Assembly (NCBI RefSeq): GCF_001750685.1
Contig: NZ_CP017269.1
Location: 868,001-932,000, forward strand
Direction of reading: 5' to 3'
From: Geosporobacter ferrireducens
GTDB lineage: Bacteria > Bacillota > Clostridia > Peptostreptococcales > Thermotaleaceae
Length of the DNA: 64,000 nt
Part shown: positions 1 to 9,221 of the stretch, piece after piece
Position numbering within the stretch: the first letter of the stretch is position 1
How the letters are laid out: each line of letters opens with the position of its first letter
The notes under the pieces: model-generated
Database searches by the model: none
Told to the model about the DNA's origin: nothing
The model's input: the letters and a program-made list of their open reading frames with translations, nothing else
Program-made: the position numbers and the translations under genes

Positions 1-187
1 AATAGTCAGCGTATAACGCAGAAATATAACGGCCCACTGGTCTACTGCACTATAGTTTCCTATAATCGGCATAAACGTGGATATCTCTATCAAAATCCAA
101 TTATTCTCCCTTTTTCACTTTGTATAAAAAGGAGTAAAATAGATACATTGCTGTATCTTTGTTTCATATACCGAAGGGGGAATATCC

Positions 188-1468
188 TTGTCGACTTCTT
201 TTTACACACTACTGGCAATTGTAATCTTTATTGCCACCTATGGCATTATTATTTCTGAGAAGATCAATCGTACTACCATCGCTTTTTTTGGTGCGGTCCT
301 TATGGTGCTGTTTCACATCATCGGATTGGATAAGGCCATCGAAGCCATTGATTTTCATACCATCGGATTGTTGATTGGCATGATGATCATTGTCAACATC
401 CTAAAGCGAACAGGACTTTTTGAATATGTAGCGATTAAGTCGGCAAAATTGACGAAGGGTGATCCTTGGCGCATTTTATTCATTCTTTCAGCCATTACAG
501 CCATATCCTCTGCCTTACTAGACAATGTTACCACTGTGCTGTTGGTTGCACCGGTAACTCTGGTAATCACAGAGGCTTTGGAGATCAATCCCATCCCTTT
601 TATGATGGCACAAATTCTGTCTGCCAATATCGGCGGTACGGCAACCTTGATCGGTGACCCTCCAAATATCATGATCGGCAGTGAAACCGGACTGGGTTTT
701 ATGGATTTCATCATCAACCTTGCACCTGCCGCCTTCGTCATATATATTGTAACCATCTTAATATTAAAAGTAATTTTTAAGTCTCAGCTTCACGTGAAGG
801 ATGAACTTAAGGCAAAAATTATGGGTTTCGATGAGCATCGGGCATTGAAAGATAAACCGCTAATGATCAAATCCCTTAGTGTGTTATCCCTTACCATCAT
901 CGGCTTTGGGCTGCATCAGTTTGTCGGAATGGAAACCGCCACTGTTGCATTAGCAGGAGCTTCATTGCTTCTACTGATTAGCAAAACCGACCCTGAAGAA
1001 ATCTTTCATGAAATTGAATGGCTGACAATTTTCTTTTTTGTTTTCCTATTTATATTGGTTGGTGCTTTAGAGGAAAAGGGTGTTATTGAGATGATTGCTA
1101 AGGGTGTTATCGATATAACGCAAGGCAACCTCATGTTTACAGGACTCCTGATCCTATGGATTTCTGGAATCGCTTCTGCCTTTTTAGATAATATCCCTTT
1201 TGTTGCAACCATGATTCCTTTAATTCAGAGTATCGGAAAACTTTCTACTCTCAATATTACTCCGCTATGGTGGGCCCTAGCCCTAGGCGCATGTCTTGGA
1301 GGCAACGGTACCTTGGTAGGCGCATCAGCAAACGTGGTGGTAGCCGGAATCCTGGAAAAACACCGTCATAAGATATCCTTCATGGAATATATGAAAATCG
1401 GCTTCCCTTTGATGCTGATATCCATTATAATTGCTACGGCTTATATGTATGTATTCTATTTAATGTAA
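188..1468 (+). CDS. ArsB/NhaD-type (IT superfamily) permease
   Basis: A 426-residue integral membrane protein of the ion-transporter superfamily that includes ArsB, NhaD and SLC13-type anion permeases. There are about ten to eleven hydrophobic segments in two halves. The first half carries the family signature NIGGTATLIGDPPNI near residue 150, and the second half carries the matching GGNGTLVGASANVV near residue 380. The start is TTG at 188, preceded by GAAGGGGG at about 173-180. It stands alone and converges on the DeoR gene, sharing a bidirectional terminator with it. The substrate cannot be read from the sequence; arsenite, Na+/H+ or a dicarboxylate are all possible. No ars genes lie nearby, which makes arsenite less likely. 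Confidence 0.85.
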   Translation: MSTSFYTLLAIVIFIATYGIIISEKINRTTIAFFGAVLMVLFHIIGLDKAIEAIDFHTIGLLIGMMIIVNILKRTGLFEYVAIKSAKLTKGDPWRILFILSAITAISSALLDNVTTVLLVAPVTLVITEALEINPIPFMMAQILSANIGGTATLIGDPPNIMIGSETGLGFMDFIINLAPAAFVIYIVTILILKVIFKSQLHVKDELKAKIMGFDEHRALKDKPLMIKSLSVLSLTIIGFGLHQFVGMETATVALAGASLLLLISKTDPEEIFHEIEWLTIFFFVFLFILVGALEEKGVIEMIAKGVIDITQGNLMFTGLLILWISGIASAFLDNIPFVATMIPLIQSIGKLSTLNITPLWWALALGACLGGNGTLVGASANVVVAGILEKHRHKISFMEYMKIGFPLMLISIIIATAYMYVFYLM

Positions 1469-1470
1469 GT

Positions 1471-1510
1471 AAAAAGCGGAGTGGTTATATGATTTCCACA
1501 TCCGCTTTTT
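1471..1510. terminator. Bidirectional terminator between permease and DeoR gene
   Basis: AAAAAGCGGA (1471-1480) pairs with TCCGCTTTTT (1501-1510), with an inner GTGG/CCAC pair. The stem ends in A and T runs, so it can serve both convergent genes. It overlaps the last codons of the DeoR gene. Confidence 0.8.
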
Positions 1511-2246
1511 CTAGTTCCTTAAGGATTTGTTCTTCCGGATCCGTATCTACAATAACTGCATCGATATCGAATAAATCTGCAAATTTGTAGACGCCATCCA
1601 TATAGAACTTTTTGCTCTCCATCACCAAATAAACTGATTTTCCCGCACTGATAATTGCTCTCTTCGTGTTTCCGTCTTCTATATCAAAGGTCGTGACACT
1701 TTTATCGAAAATATTTACGCCCACACTGCCGATAAATGCCTTGTCTACTTTATATCTAGAAATAGTCTCGATCGCCGTAGAACCTACAAATCCGTCTAGT
1801 TCCTTATAATACACGCCTCCTGTTCCGATGACTTTCACATGATCACTCTTGGAAAATGCATTGATTACATCAATCATATTTGTTACCACAGTCACTCTCT
1901 TATTGCCACCGGCGAGCTTCTCTGCAATCAAAATATTCGTTGTAGAAATATCCAAGAAAATCGTTTCATTCGGCATTATGATTTCAAAAGCTTTCTCTGC
2001 AATCGTTCTTTTTGCTTCTATGTTTAAACTTCTCCGATTAACGATATTGCTGTTAGCCGCAGACTGCCGGTTTAATACAGCCCCACCGTAGGTCCTCTTG
2101 ATCAGGCCGTCTTTCTCAAGGGTTTTTAAGTCTTTTCTAATACAGTCCTCTGTTACTTCGAAGATTTCACTTAATTCTTTTACAACAACCTTTCCCCGAT
2201 CATTCAGTAAACGAATAATCTTCTCCAGTCTCTCTTCTGCAAACAA
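1485..2246 (-). CDS. DeoR-family transcriptional repressor
   Basis: DeoR-type sugar regulator of about 253 residues. An N-terminal winged helix-turn-helix (roughly residues 1-55, with VKELSEIFEVTEDCIRKDLK as recognition region) is followed by a DeoRC sugar-phosphate sensing domain. I place the start at TTG 2246, giving an N-terminus like FAEERLEKI that is typical of the family. AAGGAG lies 8 nt upstream of it, while the earlier GTG at 2255 overlaps that ribosome binding site. It follows the HAD phosphatase gene by about 24 nt, so the two form an operon. A 23-bp motif is shared by the regions upstream of the HAD gene and of the glycyl radical enzyme gene and is its most likely operator (inference). 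Confidence 0.88.
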   Translation of the reverse strand: MFAEERLEKIIRLLNDRGKVVVKELSEIFEVTEDCIRKDLKTLEKDGLIKRTYGGAVLNRQSAANSNIVNRRSLNIEAKRTIAEKAFEIIMPNETIFLDISTTNILIAEKLAGGNKRVTVVTNMIDVINAFSKSDHVKVIGTGGVYYKELDGFVGSTAIETISRYKVDKAFIGSVGVNIFDKSVTTFDIEDGNTKRAIISAGKSVYLVMESKKFYMDGVYKFADLFDIDAVIVDTDPEEQILKELEKADVEII

Positions 2247-2270
2247 TTTATCCACTCCTTACGGTAGAAT

Positions 2271-3161
2271 TTACAGAATAAACTTTTCAATCACATGGGC
2301 TACACCATGCTCTTGATTTGAGTTAGTTACATAATCTGCGATCTGCTTTATTTCTTCCGTTGCATTCCCCATAGCTACACCAAGACCTGCATATTCAATC
2401 ATTTGACGGTCATTCCCCGAGTCTCCAACGCAGATAATCTCTTCCTTTTTGATGTCATATAACTCAGCTAGTCTTTTCACACCATTTCCCTTATGCGACT
2501 CCTTATTCAGTATCTCAATATGATAGGGCGTTGTTTTTAACACTGTATATTTTTCTAAGAGTTCTTTTGAAAATTTCGTGATGTCATGAAACAGCTTTCT
2601 ATCAAATCGATGATTTATTCTCGTAAATACTTTTTCATCTTCTATAGGCAAATCTGGATATATGGATGTAATTTCATCTTTTACACAAATATCTTCATTA
2701 ATGAGTGTCATTTTGATAATCTTTATGTCCTTGCTTAGTTCCCCAAAATTGATGATTTCCATAGGCAGCTTATTAGCCATAGCATCAATATGCGTCGTGA
2801 AATTAGTGGACTGGGTATAAATTCTATCCTTTGTATAAAAATTATACTGAATCTGATATGGATCAAATATCTCTAGAATTCGCTGGAATTCATTATATTG
2901 AAGGTAGTTTTCTTCCACAGTTTTTGTATTGATGTTATTCACTACATAAGCACCGCTGCATGTAACCGAATGTTCTTCTTCCCTTCGCAATCCCAATTGA
3001 TCTAGGTAATCATCAATCCCAGATAGCGTTCTCCCCGTAGAAAGAACTACTTTAACGCCCTTTTCCTTAGCTCTTTCTATGGCACGAATATTTTCTTTGG
3101 AAATCTGTTGCTGATGATCCAATAGTGTACCATCCATATCTAATGCAATCATTCTAAACAT
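2271..3161 (-). CDS. Cof-type HAD-IIB sugar phosphatase
   Basis: Haloacid-dehalogenase phosphatase of subclass IIB, 296 residues. Motif I DMDGTLLD sits at the N-terminus with the nucleophilic Asp, and motif IV GDSGNDRQM lies near residue 240. A large C2 cap lies between them. Start chosen at ATG 3161 because AAGGAGG lies just upstream, while the longer frame from 3179 has no ribosome binding site. E. coli ybiV, a sugar phosphatase of this family, sits beside the glycyl radical enzyme gene ybiW, so a role on a phosphorylated sugar of this locus fits. The exact substrate is unknown. Confidence 0.87.
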   Translation of the reverse strand: MFRMIALDMDGTLLDHQQQISKENIRAIERAKEKGVKVVLSTGRTLSGIDDYLDQLGLRREEEHSVTCSGAYVVNNINTKTVEENYLQYNEFQRILEIFDPYQIQYNFYTKDRIYTQSTNFTTHIDAMANKLPMEIINFGELSKDIKIIKMTLINEDICVKDEITSIYPDLPIEDEKVFTRINHRFDRKLFHDITKFSKELLEKYTVLKTTPYHIEILNKESHKGNGVKRLAELYDIKKEEIICVGDSGNDRQMIEYAGLGVAMGNATEEIKQIADYVTNSNQEHGVAHVIEKFIL

Positions 3162-3264
3162 AGAGTCCTCCTTATGCAATTTATGTCTTTTATAGCAATC
3201 CTACATCAGTGCCACGATTAAATGGCTCTCCATGAAATAGATTTATCAAGCCTATTATATATCA

Positions 3265-3287
3265 ATAAAAATCAATATACAACAATA
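3265..3287. promoter_or_regulatory. Candidate DeoR operator, copy 1
   Basis: A 23-bp sequence with core ATATACAACAATA lies about 100 bp upstream of the HAD-DeoR operon. It matches 9121-9143, upstream of the glycyl radical enzyme gene, at 22 of 23 positions. Position and sharing suggest a common operator; binding by the DeoR protein is inference. Confidence 0.5.
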
Positions 3288-3342
3288 CAAATAAATAAAG
3301 TCTTTTAATCTATTTTAACCCAATTACCCTATGGATAGACAG

Positions 3343-3381
3343 AAAAAAACCTGGCCATTGTATAATACAAGCAAAGCCAGG
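3343..3381 (-). terminator. Intrinsic terminator of the Gfo/Idh gene
   Basis: On the minus strand CCTGGC pairs with GCCAGG around a 20-nt loop and is followed by seven T (complement of 3343-3349). Confidence 0.75.
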
Positions 3382-3445
3382 CAAATCTATTAAAGCAATT
3401 CCTTTAAAATATTATTACTGGAATTCTGCTCTCTAAACTATTCCT

Positions 3446-4474
3446 TTATTCGCAATCTATAATTCGCTGGCATTTTAATGCATCTTCAAAGGTTGCTGCA
3501 ATATTGAAAGGACTATGACCAACGATTCGATTGGCAAAATGGATCAAGGATGCGGTATGGCAGTTCTGAAAGAATCCTAAAGAACCCCTTTCACCGATAT
3601 AATACTGCATGATTTCATCCCTTTCATCAACCTTCTTGATTTCTGTTGTATTCTGATCAAATCGATAAATTTCTATCTCGTAAGGCTTTAAAAAGTTAAT
3701 TTTTATACTTCCCTTTGTACCATAAATTTCAAAACGATCGGTTTGCTCTCTTTCAGCAAAAACCCTTGAAACCTCCAGATGGCCCATCGTACCGTCTTCC
3801 AACATTAATACACTATCAGTAATTTCATCTACCTGGCTTCTGTCTTTGAAATAAATCCTTTCATTATGGGTTGCTTTCTGAATGTCTCCAAGGGTAAATT
3901 GCACTAAATCGATCAAATGCACGCCTAAATCCAATAGAGCTCCTTTTCCATCCTGAGCTAAAGTTCTCCATGTTCCTTTCTTCTTCTCACTGAGATAACT
4001 CTTGTGGTATGTACGAATTTTAAAATCGATAACCTCTCCAATCGTCCTTTTTTCCAATTCTTTTTTAAGTAAATGGACAGCAGGCATAAAACGACACATC
4101 AATGCCACAGCATTTAGTATATTCCCCTCCTGAACGAGTTTTACCATTTCTAATGCATCCGGATAGTTAGAGGATAAAGGCTTCTCACAGTAAATGGATT
4201 TCCCATAGGATACTGCCTTTGTCACTATTTCTAAGTGTGAATCATTGGGGGTACAAATATCAATAAAGTGAATTGTAGGATCTGCTAATACTGCTTCGAT
4301 GTCTGTTACATTCTTTGCTCCTGCTAATGGAATATCCATGGGCTTTCGTGTGACCACATGAGTTAGATTTAATTGATAAGGTAAAGCATATCTAAGGTTG
4401 GCATCATAGACTGCCAAGGCATGGGTTCTGGCGATTCCTCCAAACCCAATGATTGCAAAGTTTATTTGTTTCAT
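3446..4474 (-). CDS. Gfo/Idh/MocA-family NAD(P)-dependent oxidoreductase
   Basis: A 342-residue sugar oxidoreductase. The N-terminal Rossmann fold begins INFAIIGFGGIARTHA, followed by the family motif CEKPLSS near residue 95. The C-terminal Gfo/Idh domain includes GALLDLGVHLIDL with the catalytic-type His near residue 185. AAGGAGG lies in front of the ATG. It is flanked by terminators on both sides, so it may be transcribed separately. 1,5-Anhydrofructose reductase, which makes 1,5-anhydromannitol, belongs to this family. In a locus that may consume anhydrohexitol phosphates, that activity is an attractive guess but not shown by the sequence. Confidence 0.85.
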   Translation of the reverse strand: MKQINFAIIGFGGIARTHALAVYDANLRYALPYQLNLTHVVTRKPMDIPLAGAKNVTDIEAVLADPTIHFIDICTPNDSHLEIVTKAVSYGKSIYCEKPLSSNYPDALEMVKLVQEGNILNAVALMCRFMPAVHLLKKELEKRTIGEVIDFKIRTYHKSYLSEKKKGTWRTLAQDGKGALLDLGVHLIDLVQFTLGDIQKATHNERIYFKDRSQVDEITDSVLMLEDGTMGHLEVSRVFAEREQTDRFEIYGTKGSIKINFLKPYEIEIYRFDQNTTEIKKVDERDEIMQYYIGERGSLGFFQNCHTASLIHFANRIVGHSPFNIAATFEDALKCQRIIDCE

Positions 4475-4513
4475 ATAAATCCCCTCCTTCTTTAATCATA
4501 CTGCTTTTTAGAT

Positions 4514-4562
4514 AAAAAGAACATCTTTTAATAGACCTTCATCTATTATAAAGATGTCTTTT
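4514..4562 (-). terminator. Terminator of the PTS operon
   Basis: AAGACATCTT and AAGATGTTCTT pair on the minus strand, and a T run follows. The hairpin lies between the EIIB stop and the Gfo/Idh gene. Confidence 0.65.
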
Positions 4563-4578
4563 TATACCTAATTTCTAA

Positions 4579-4896
4579 TTATTTCTTGCTTTGAATAAAT
4601 ACTTCTATTTTTTCAACGATCTTGTCGGCTTTTTTAACTAAGTCGCTTACACCAACTTTTACAATAGGCTTTCCCTGGAACCTCTCAGTTTCCTTTAGAC
4701 CAATATCATTTGTCAATAAAACAATATCTGCATCTCTAATGTCTTCTACGGTAAGCTTGTTCTCAATACCAATCGATCCCTGGGTTTCTACCTTTACCGC
4801 AATTCCTTTTGCCTTTGCTGCTCTTTCCAAGGCTTCTGCTGACATATATGTATGTGCAACCCCTGAAGGACAAGCTGTAACTGCAACAATTTTCAT
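4579..4896 (-). CDS. PTS fructose-family EIIB component
   Basis: A 105-residue phosphotransferase EIIB subunit. The phospho-acceptor Cys lies in the loop KIVAVTACPSGVAHTYM at about residue 9, as in FruA/FrwB-type EIIB domains. Start at ATG 4896, because the ATG at 4911 is part of the GGAGGG ribosome binding sequence. It follows EIIC by 33 nt and ends the PTS transcript at a terminator. It receives phosphate from the EIIA encoded upstream and hands it to the sugar bound by EIIC. Confidence 0.92.
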   Translation of the reverse strand: MKIVAVTACPSGVAHTYMSAEALERAAKAKGIAVKVETQGSIGIENKLTVEDIRDADIVLLTNDIGLKETERFQGKPIVKVGVSDLVKKADKIVEKIEVFIQSKK

Positions 4897-4929
4897 TTTT
4901 ATTCCCTCCATAGCCTATTTGAATGATAT

Positions 4930-5997
4930 TTACTCAAAGCTTAAATCTATTTCTTGATCACTGATACCCATTTCACTATCTTCTCTTTCCTCAACAGGTT
5001 TCTTTAATAAATTTACTAATAGTGCTGTGCTGATAGAGCCGATAATGATAGCCGCTACGTATCCAAACTTTCCTGTTACAGCAGGTAAAACGATTAGTCC
5101 ACCCCAAGCCACCATGTTTTCTGCACCTAAAATCGCTGCAGCTGCACAGCCAATAGCGGTACCGATCATCTGAGCCGGTAAAACTCTTAGTGGGTCCGCT
5201 GCTGCAAAAGGAATAGCGCCTTCCGTAATCCCTACACTACCCATTAATATTGCAGCTCTGCCTGCTTCCCGCTCTGCATGGGTGTACTTTTTAGGTGCCA
5301 GGAAGGTTGCCAAGCCTAACCCTATAGGCGCTACGCAAACACCAACCGCATTGATACCCGCGATATTGCACAAACCTTCTGATACTGCCATGATCGTAAA
5401 TGCATAGGCTACCTTATTTACAGGACCACCCATATCAAATGCATCCATCATTCCCATAATAATCGCAAGCATGATAATACTTCCACTTTGCATTCCCTGC
5501 AGCCAGTCAGTCAATCCTTTTGATAATGCTGCAATCGGTGCACCGATAATCCACTGCATTGAACCGGCAGTAATGAATGTACCAATGATTGGAATAACGA
5601 AAATTGGCATAACCGATCTAAATACAGGCGGTACTTTAATTTTTTTCAAGTAATGAACCACAATTCCACCCACTAAACCGGCGATGATTGCACCGAAAAA
5701 GCCTGCACCCATTTCATTCCCAACATAGGCTGCGATGGCTGCCGGTGCAATGGCTGGCCTTTCTGCAATAGAATAGGCGATGTATCCAGCTAAAATCGGA
5801 ATCATCAACTGGAATCCTCTTACACCAATAAAGAATAGATCCTTTTTCCAGCCACTATCCGGTACAGCACCTTGTCCATAAAGTACTACGGATAGTGCCA
5901 ATAAAATACCGCCAGCAACTACGAATGGAATCATATAGGAAACACCTGTCATCAAATGCTGTCTTGTGTTTTTTAATATATTTTTTAAATCTTCCAT
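4930..5997 (-). CDS. PTS fructose-family EIIC permease
   Basis: A 355-residue membrane permease of the PTS fructose family, with about nine to ten hydrophobic segments and the conserved VTEGAIPFAAADP loop near residue 255. The short hydrophilic tail fits an EIIC-only protein. GGGGG lies about 14 nt upstream of the ATG, an unusually long spacing. Separate EIIA, EIIB and EIIC genes are the arrangement of the E. coli frw and frv systems. A 380-bp gap with a strong hairpin separates it from the EIIA gene, so it may have its own promoter or be processed. Confidence 0.92.
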   Translation of the reverse strand: MEDLKNILKNTRQHLMTGVSYMIPFVVAGGILLALSVVLYGQGAVPDSGWKKDLFFIGVRGFQLMIPILAGYIAYSIAERPAIAPAAIAAYVGNEMGAGFFGAIIAGLVGGIVVHYLKKIKVPPVFRSVMPIFVIPIIGTFITAGSMQWIIGAPIAALSKGLTDWLQGMQSGSIIMLAIIMGMMDAFDMGGPVNKVAYAFTIMAVSEGLCNIAGINAVGVCVAPIGLGLATFLAPKKYTHAEREAGRAAILMGSVGITEGAIPFAAADPLRVLPAQMIGTAIGCAAAAILGAENMVAWGGLIVLPAVTGKFGYVAAIIIGSISTALLVNLLKKPVEEREDSEMGISDQEIDLSFE

Positions 5998-6178
5998 TTA
6001 TATCATAGAACCCCCTTATTTATTTTATCTTTCTCAATACTGTATAACCTTTAACGTAAAATCATCACCTTATTTGAAACATCAAAAATCCATCTTCGCT
6101 CCTATTAGTCGCAAAATTTAAAATGAAATATATATATTTTTTTGTTATAGGTCATGGTATACTGAGTATGAGTACTTT

Positions 6179-6243
6179 GGTCATCTTTCCCAATAGAAGG
6201 TTATGTGCACTTAACCTTTGTGGGCTCAGGATGATCTTTTTTT
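6179..6243 (+). ncRNA. Nested hairpin with T run in the EIIA-EIIC gap (candidate sRNA or regulatory RNA)
   Basis: The 380-bp gap 5998-6378 has no gene. Within it GGTCATC (6179) pairs with GATGATC (6230), CCCA with TGGG, and AAGGTTA (6197) with TAACCTT (6212) around a TGTGCACT loop; seven T follow at 6237-6243. A TGG-TATACT extended -10 lies at 6155-6163. A short plus-strand RNA of about 75 nt, antisense to the PTS mRNA gap, is possible. The palindromic centre could instead be a DNA operator. No known RNA family was recognised. Confidence 0.35.
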
Positions 6244-6378
6244 CTATTTTCTGGATAAAACGTTTTCTTGTTTTGCTGTAATATGCGAAACCACTATAGG
6301 CTTCGCAAACACAACTTTTCTATAGAATTATTACGCGCATAATAAACTCACAAGGTTAAAAATAAAATGTAATGTTCT

Positions 6379-6825
6379 TTATTGCGTTTGGAAGCTCAAT
6401 AAATTTATAATGTCATGAACACTGGTAGATGCTTCTAACTTTTCTCTGAATTCTTCTCGCATGATCGATCTTGAAAGCTGAGCTAATATCTTAAGATGGG
6501 TATCTCCTGCTTCTTGCTCAGATACGGCGATTAGAAAAACATATTTTGCTTTCTCTTCATCACTCCATTGAACTTCTTTATTTAATCTTGCAAAGGCTAA
6601 GGCTGCAGTCTTTACTGCATTGCATTTTCCATGGGGAATTGCAAAATTATAGCCTAAGCTAGTAGGAAAGGTTTCTTCTCGTTTATGAACCTGGTCAATG
6701 AATCCTCCAAAATCATGAAGTCGATCATGCACTTGTAAAACCTGCGCTAGCTTTTCAATCACTTCACCCTTAGTGTTCACATCTAAATCTAACAAAATCA
6801 TTTCCTTCGTTATCAAATCATTCAT
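6379..6825 (-). CDS. PTS fructose/mannitol-type EIIA component
   Basis: A 148-residue EIIA domain of the PTS fructose-mannitol class. The phosphorylated His lies in NFAIPHGKCNAVK near residue 66, preceded by the typical RE.TFPTSLG segment. It accepts phosphate from HPr; a dedicated HPr-like gene lies at 14231. Its ATG overlaps the stop of the upstream regulator gene by 8 nt, which implies translational coupling. Confidence 0.93.
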   Translation of the reverse strand: MNDLITKEMILLDLDVNTKGEVIEKLAQVLQVHDRLHDFGGFIDQVHKREETFPTSLGYNFAIPHGKCNAVKTAALAFARLNKEVQWSDEEKAKYVFLIAVSEQEAGDTHLKILAQLSRSIMREEFREKLEASTSVHDIINLLSFQTQ

Positions 6826-8848
6826 TTTGTATCCCTCCGTTAATAAATACTTCTATGATTTCATCCCTACGATTCGCTTCCAATATACGATGGATCAGCT
6901 TTTTGTCATTCAATATTTCATAAAGATTCTTAAAGAAGCCTCTCGTAATCCCTACCTCATCAAATTTCAAACCCAATATGATAATCAGGTTTAGCTTATG
7001 CCCCATCCAGTTCACAGGATTTTTTAATTTGATGATACAAATTTTTGATTGAAGTACATATTCTGTAGTAGCATGAGGGATTGCAATCCCCTTTCCAATC
7101 ACAGTAGATGCCTTATACTCACGTTCCAATATATTCTCACAAAATCCTGGTTTTGCATAACCTTTATTCTCCATGATTTTTCCATAGTGATGAATAATCT
7201 CTATAAAATCATTTCTTTTTTCATCAATAAAGCAAAGTTCTTTATCAATAACCTTATGCATCAAAGATTTTTCAGTAGTTTGAATTACCTTCTCGGATTT
7301 TTGGTTTTGGAATTGAATTTTACCAAGAGTACTTTTAATCTTCAGTACATCGGTAGCATCCAGCATAGCACTCACATACACCACATTATGGCTATTTAAT
7401 ATTCCCGGTATGGTAGATATGATGAGATCTGCTTTGTTTACCAGGTCCTCACTCATGGCACCTAAAGGAATCGTTGCAATAATATCCAATTCTTGAAAGG
7501 TTTTATTCAGCCGCGTAGCAATCAGCTGAGATGTACCCATCCCACTAGCACATACAATCAGAGTCCTCACCTTATGGCTTTGCCGGCCTACTGCTACTGC
7601 AATGTGAATCGCAATATATCCCACTTCATCTTCATTGATAGAGATTCCTAGCTTTTTTTCAAAGATGCTGCTGCAGGCCCAAGCAGCACCAAAAATACTG
7701 GTGTACTCTTCTTTTATCGTCTGCAGCATAGGATTTCTCAGCTTCAATCCATATTTTAGCCGTATAACGGTTGGCCTTAAATGCAGTACCAGTGCCGTTA
7801 GAAGCAACCAATCCTTAGACAAATCAACATCTAAAATATCGCCTGCAAGGGTAATAATCTCCTTGGCAATACAAATATACTCTTCATTTTGGGCATCTAA
7901 CAAGATATCATAATGAGTGGCATCCATATCCGCTTGAATCTTTGCCCCCAACATGTGTAGGGAGATATATCCTGTTTCATCCTCAGAGAAATGAATTCCA
8001 AAATCATCACTAAGCTTTTGGATTACCCATGCAGCCACATCAAACTCACATTTTGCTTTTAAGTTCTGTAGCAAATCTTTTTCCATTTTAATTTCTTTGT
8101 GATGCTTTACTCTTTCAACTGTAATAGCAATATGGGTGATCAAATTTGTAAAAGCCTGATCGGTAAAATAATATCCCAGCTTCTGCTCCGCTTGTTGAAT
8201 CACATCTTGAATCTTGAACAAATCGATTCTGGGAAAAAGCTGCTTGATTTTTTTAAAATTAAGCAAATCAATACGATAATCTAATTTCTCAAGAACCAAA
8301 TCCAGTTCTGTATTTTGATTTCCATTGGTTTCAACAAATAAATCCATCATTGCACGCCTATAGTTCTTTTCATGTCCTTCAATCCACAGTCCTTGATTTT
8401 GTTTTCGCTTCAGCTGTAAGCCTCGCCGATCCAGCCATTTTTCAATCTCAAAAAGATCATTCACAATGGTGCTTTTGCTGCAGAATAAATCGTCGGCTAG
8501 TAATTGAATGGTATAGGTGTGTTTGTTCTTCAGCAAAGTATTCAAAATATAATGATGCCTGTACTCTGGGGTATAATCCTGAAATACATCTCGATTGACA
8601 TAAATACCTATCTGCAGTAGGTCTCTTTCTTCTTCTGAAATATCTAATAATACACCTAAGCTGGGTTTCATCCGCAGTGTAACCCCTTCATCCTGTAACT
8701 CCTTTTGCAAAATCTTTAGATAGTTTCTTATCGTTTTTTCAGACATGCATATTTCATCTGCTAGGGCAGCGACAGTTATTGGATGCTTCCGATCCAATAG
8801 GATGAAAAATATTTTCTTTTTTATATCTTCTTTCGCTCTAATTTTCAT
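6818..8848 (-). CDS. PRD-domain PTS-controlled transcriptional activator (MtlR/LicR type)
   Basis: A regulator of about 676 residues. In order: an N-terminal HTH_11 (ITVAALADEICMSEKTIRNYL), a second HTH (TIQLLADDLFCSKSTIVNDLFEIE), two PRD domains (about 190-400) with conserved His, an EIIB-like domain with the loop IVCASGMGTSQL near 430, and a C-terminal EIIA-like domain with GIAIPHATTEYV near 600. Such proteins activate PTS operons and are tuned by phosphorylation from HPr and EIIB. It lies first in the PTS operon and probably controls it. Start uncertain: ATG 8848 or 8860; neither has an ideally spaced ribosome binding site. Confidence 0.9.
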   Translation of the reverse strand: MKIRAKEDIKKKIFFILLDRKHPITVAALADEICMSEKTIRNYLKILQKELQDEGVTLRMKPSLGVLLDISEEERDLLQIGIYVNRDVFQDYTPEYRHHYILNTLLKNKHTYTIQLLADDLFCSKSTIVNDLFEIEKWLDRRGLQLKRKQNQGLWIEGHEKNYRRAMMDLFVETNGNQNTELDLVLEKLDYRIDLLNFKKIKQLFPRIDLFKIQDVIQQAEQKLGYYFTDQAFTNLITHIAITVERVKHHKEIKMEKDLLQNLKAKCEFDVAAWVIQKLSDDFGIHFSEDETGYISLHMLGAKIQADMDATHYDILLDAQNEEYICIAKEIITLAGDILDVDLSKDWLLLTALVLHLRPTVIRLKYGLKLRNPMLQTIKEEYTSIFGAAWACSSIFEKKLGISINEDEVGYIAIHIAVAVGRQSHKVRTLIVCASGMGTSQLIATRLNKTFQELDIIATIPLGAMSEDLVNKADLIISTIPGILNSHNVVYVSAMLDATDVLKIKSTLGKIQFQNQKSEKVIQTTEKSLMHKVIDKELCFIDEKRNDFIEIIHHYGKIMENKGYAKPGFCENILEREYKASTVIGKGIAIPHATTEYVLQSKICIIKLKNPVNWMGHKLNLIIILGLKFDEVGITRGFFKNLYEILNDKKLIHRILEANRRDEIIEVFINGGIQNE

Positions 8849-9120
8849 CACTCCTAGCATAGATCGTCATGGCCTGATATTTTTTCAACTTTGGTGGGTT
8901 TATTTTAATATAGCATGGATTATTAAATATTCATATATTTGAATGTTTACTTTTACTACCACATTAATCCGGAAATATCCATCTATTTGCTTGATCACTT
9001 CTCTAAGTACATCTCTAAAATCGAAACTACAAATTCGTGATCTTCTAAGAAAATATTCTCATATTGGTTATTGTATTTTCTATTTTCACATTATATAATA
9101 ATACAAAACAATACTCAATA

Positions 9121-9143
9121 ATAAAAATCGATATACAACAATA
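9121..9143. promoter_or_regulatory. Candidate DeoR operator, copy 2
   Basis: This is the second copy of the 23-bp motif at 3265-3287, with a single mismatch, about 80-100 bp before the glycyl radical enzyme gene. The rest of the gap 8861-9221 is AT-rich with no gene seen. ACAATA repeats nearby (around 9107) could be further half-sites. Confidence 0.5.
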
Positions 9144-9221
9144 TTTAATTTACAAAGTATTATTTCCGTCAGCTATTTTGTTAGAAACGATCTATTTGTC
9201 TGCGTAAAGGAGGTTTGTGTT

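Noticed and set aside
1..187. Possible riboswitch before the first permease
   Set aside because: Only a small GATACA/TGTATC hairpin (near 141-156) is visible; no known aptamer core was found.
355..756. Long antisense ORFs over the permease and many other genes
   Set aside because: They mirror strongly coding frames, lack ribosome binding sites and match no family.
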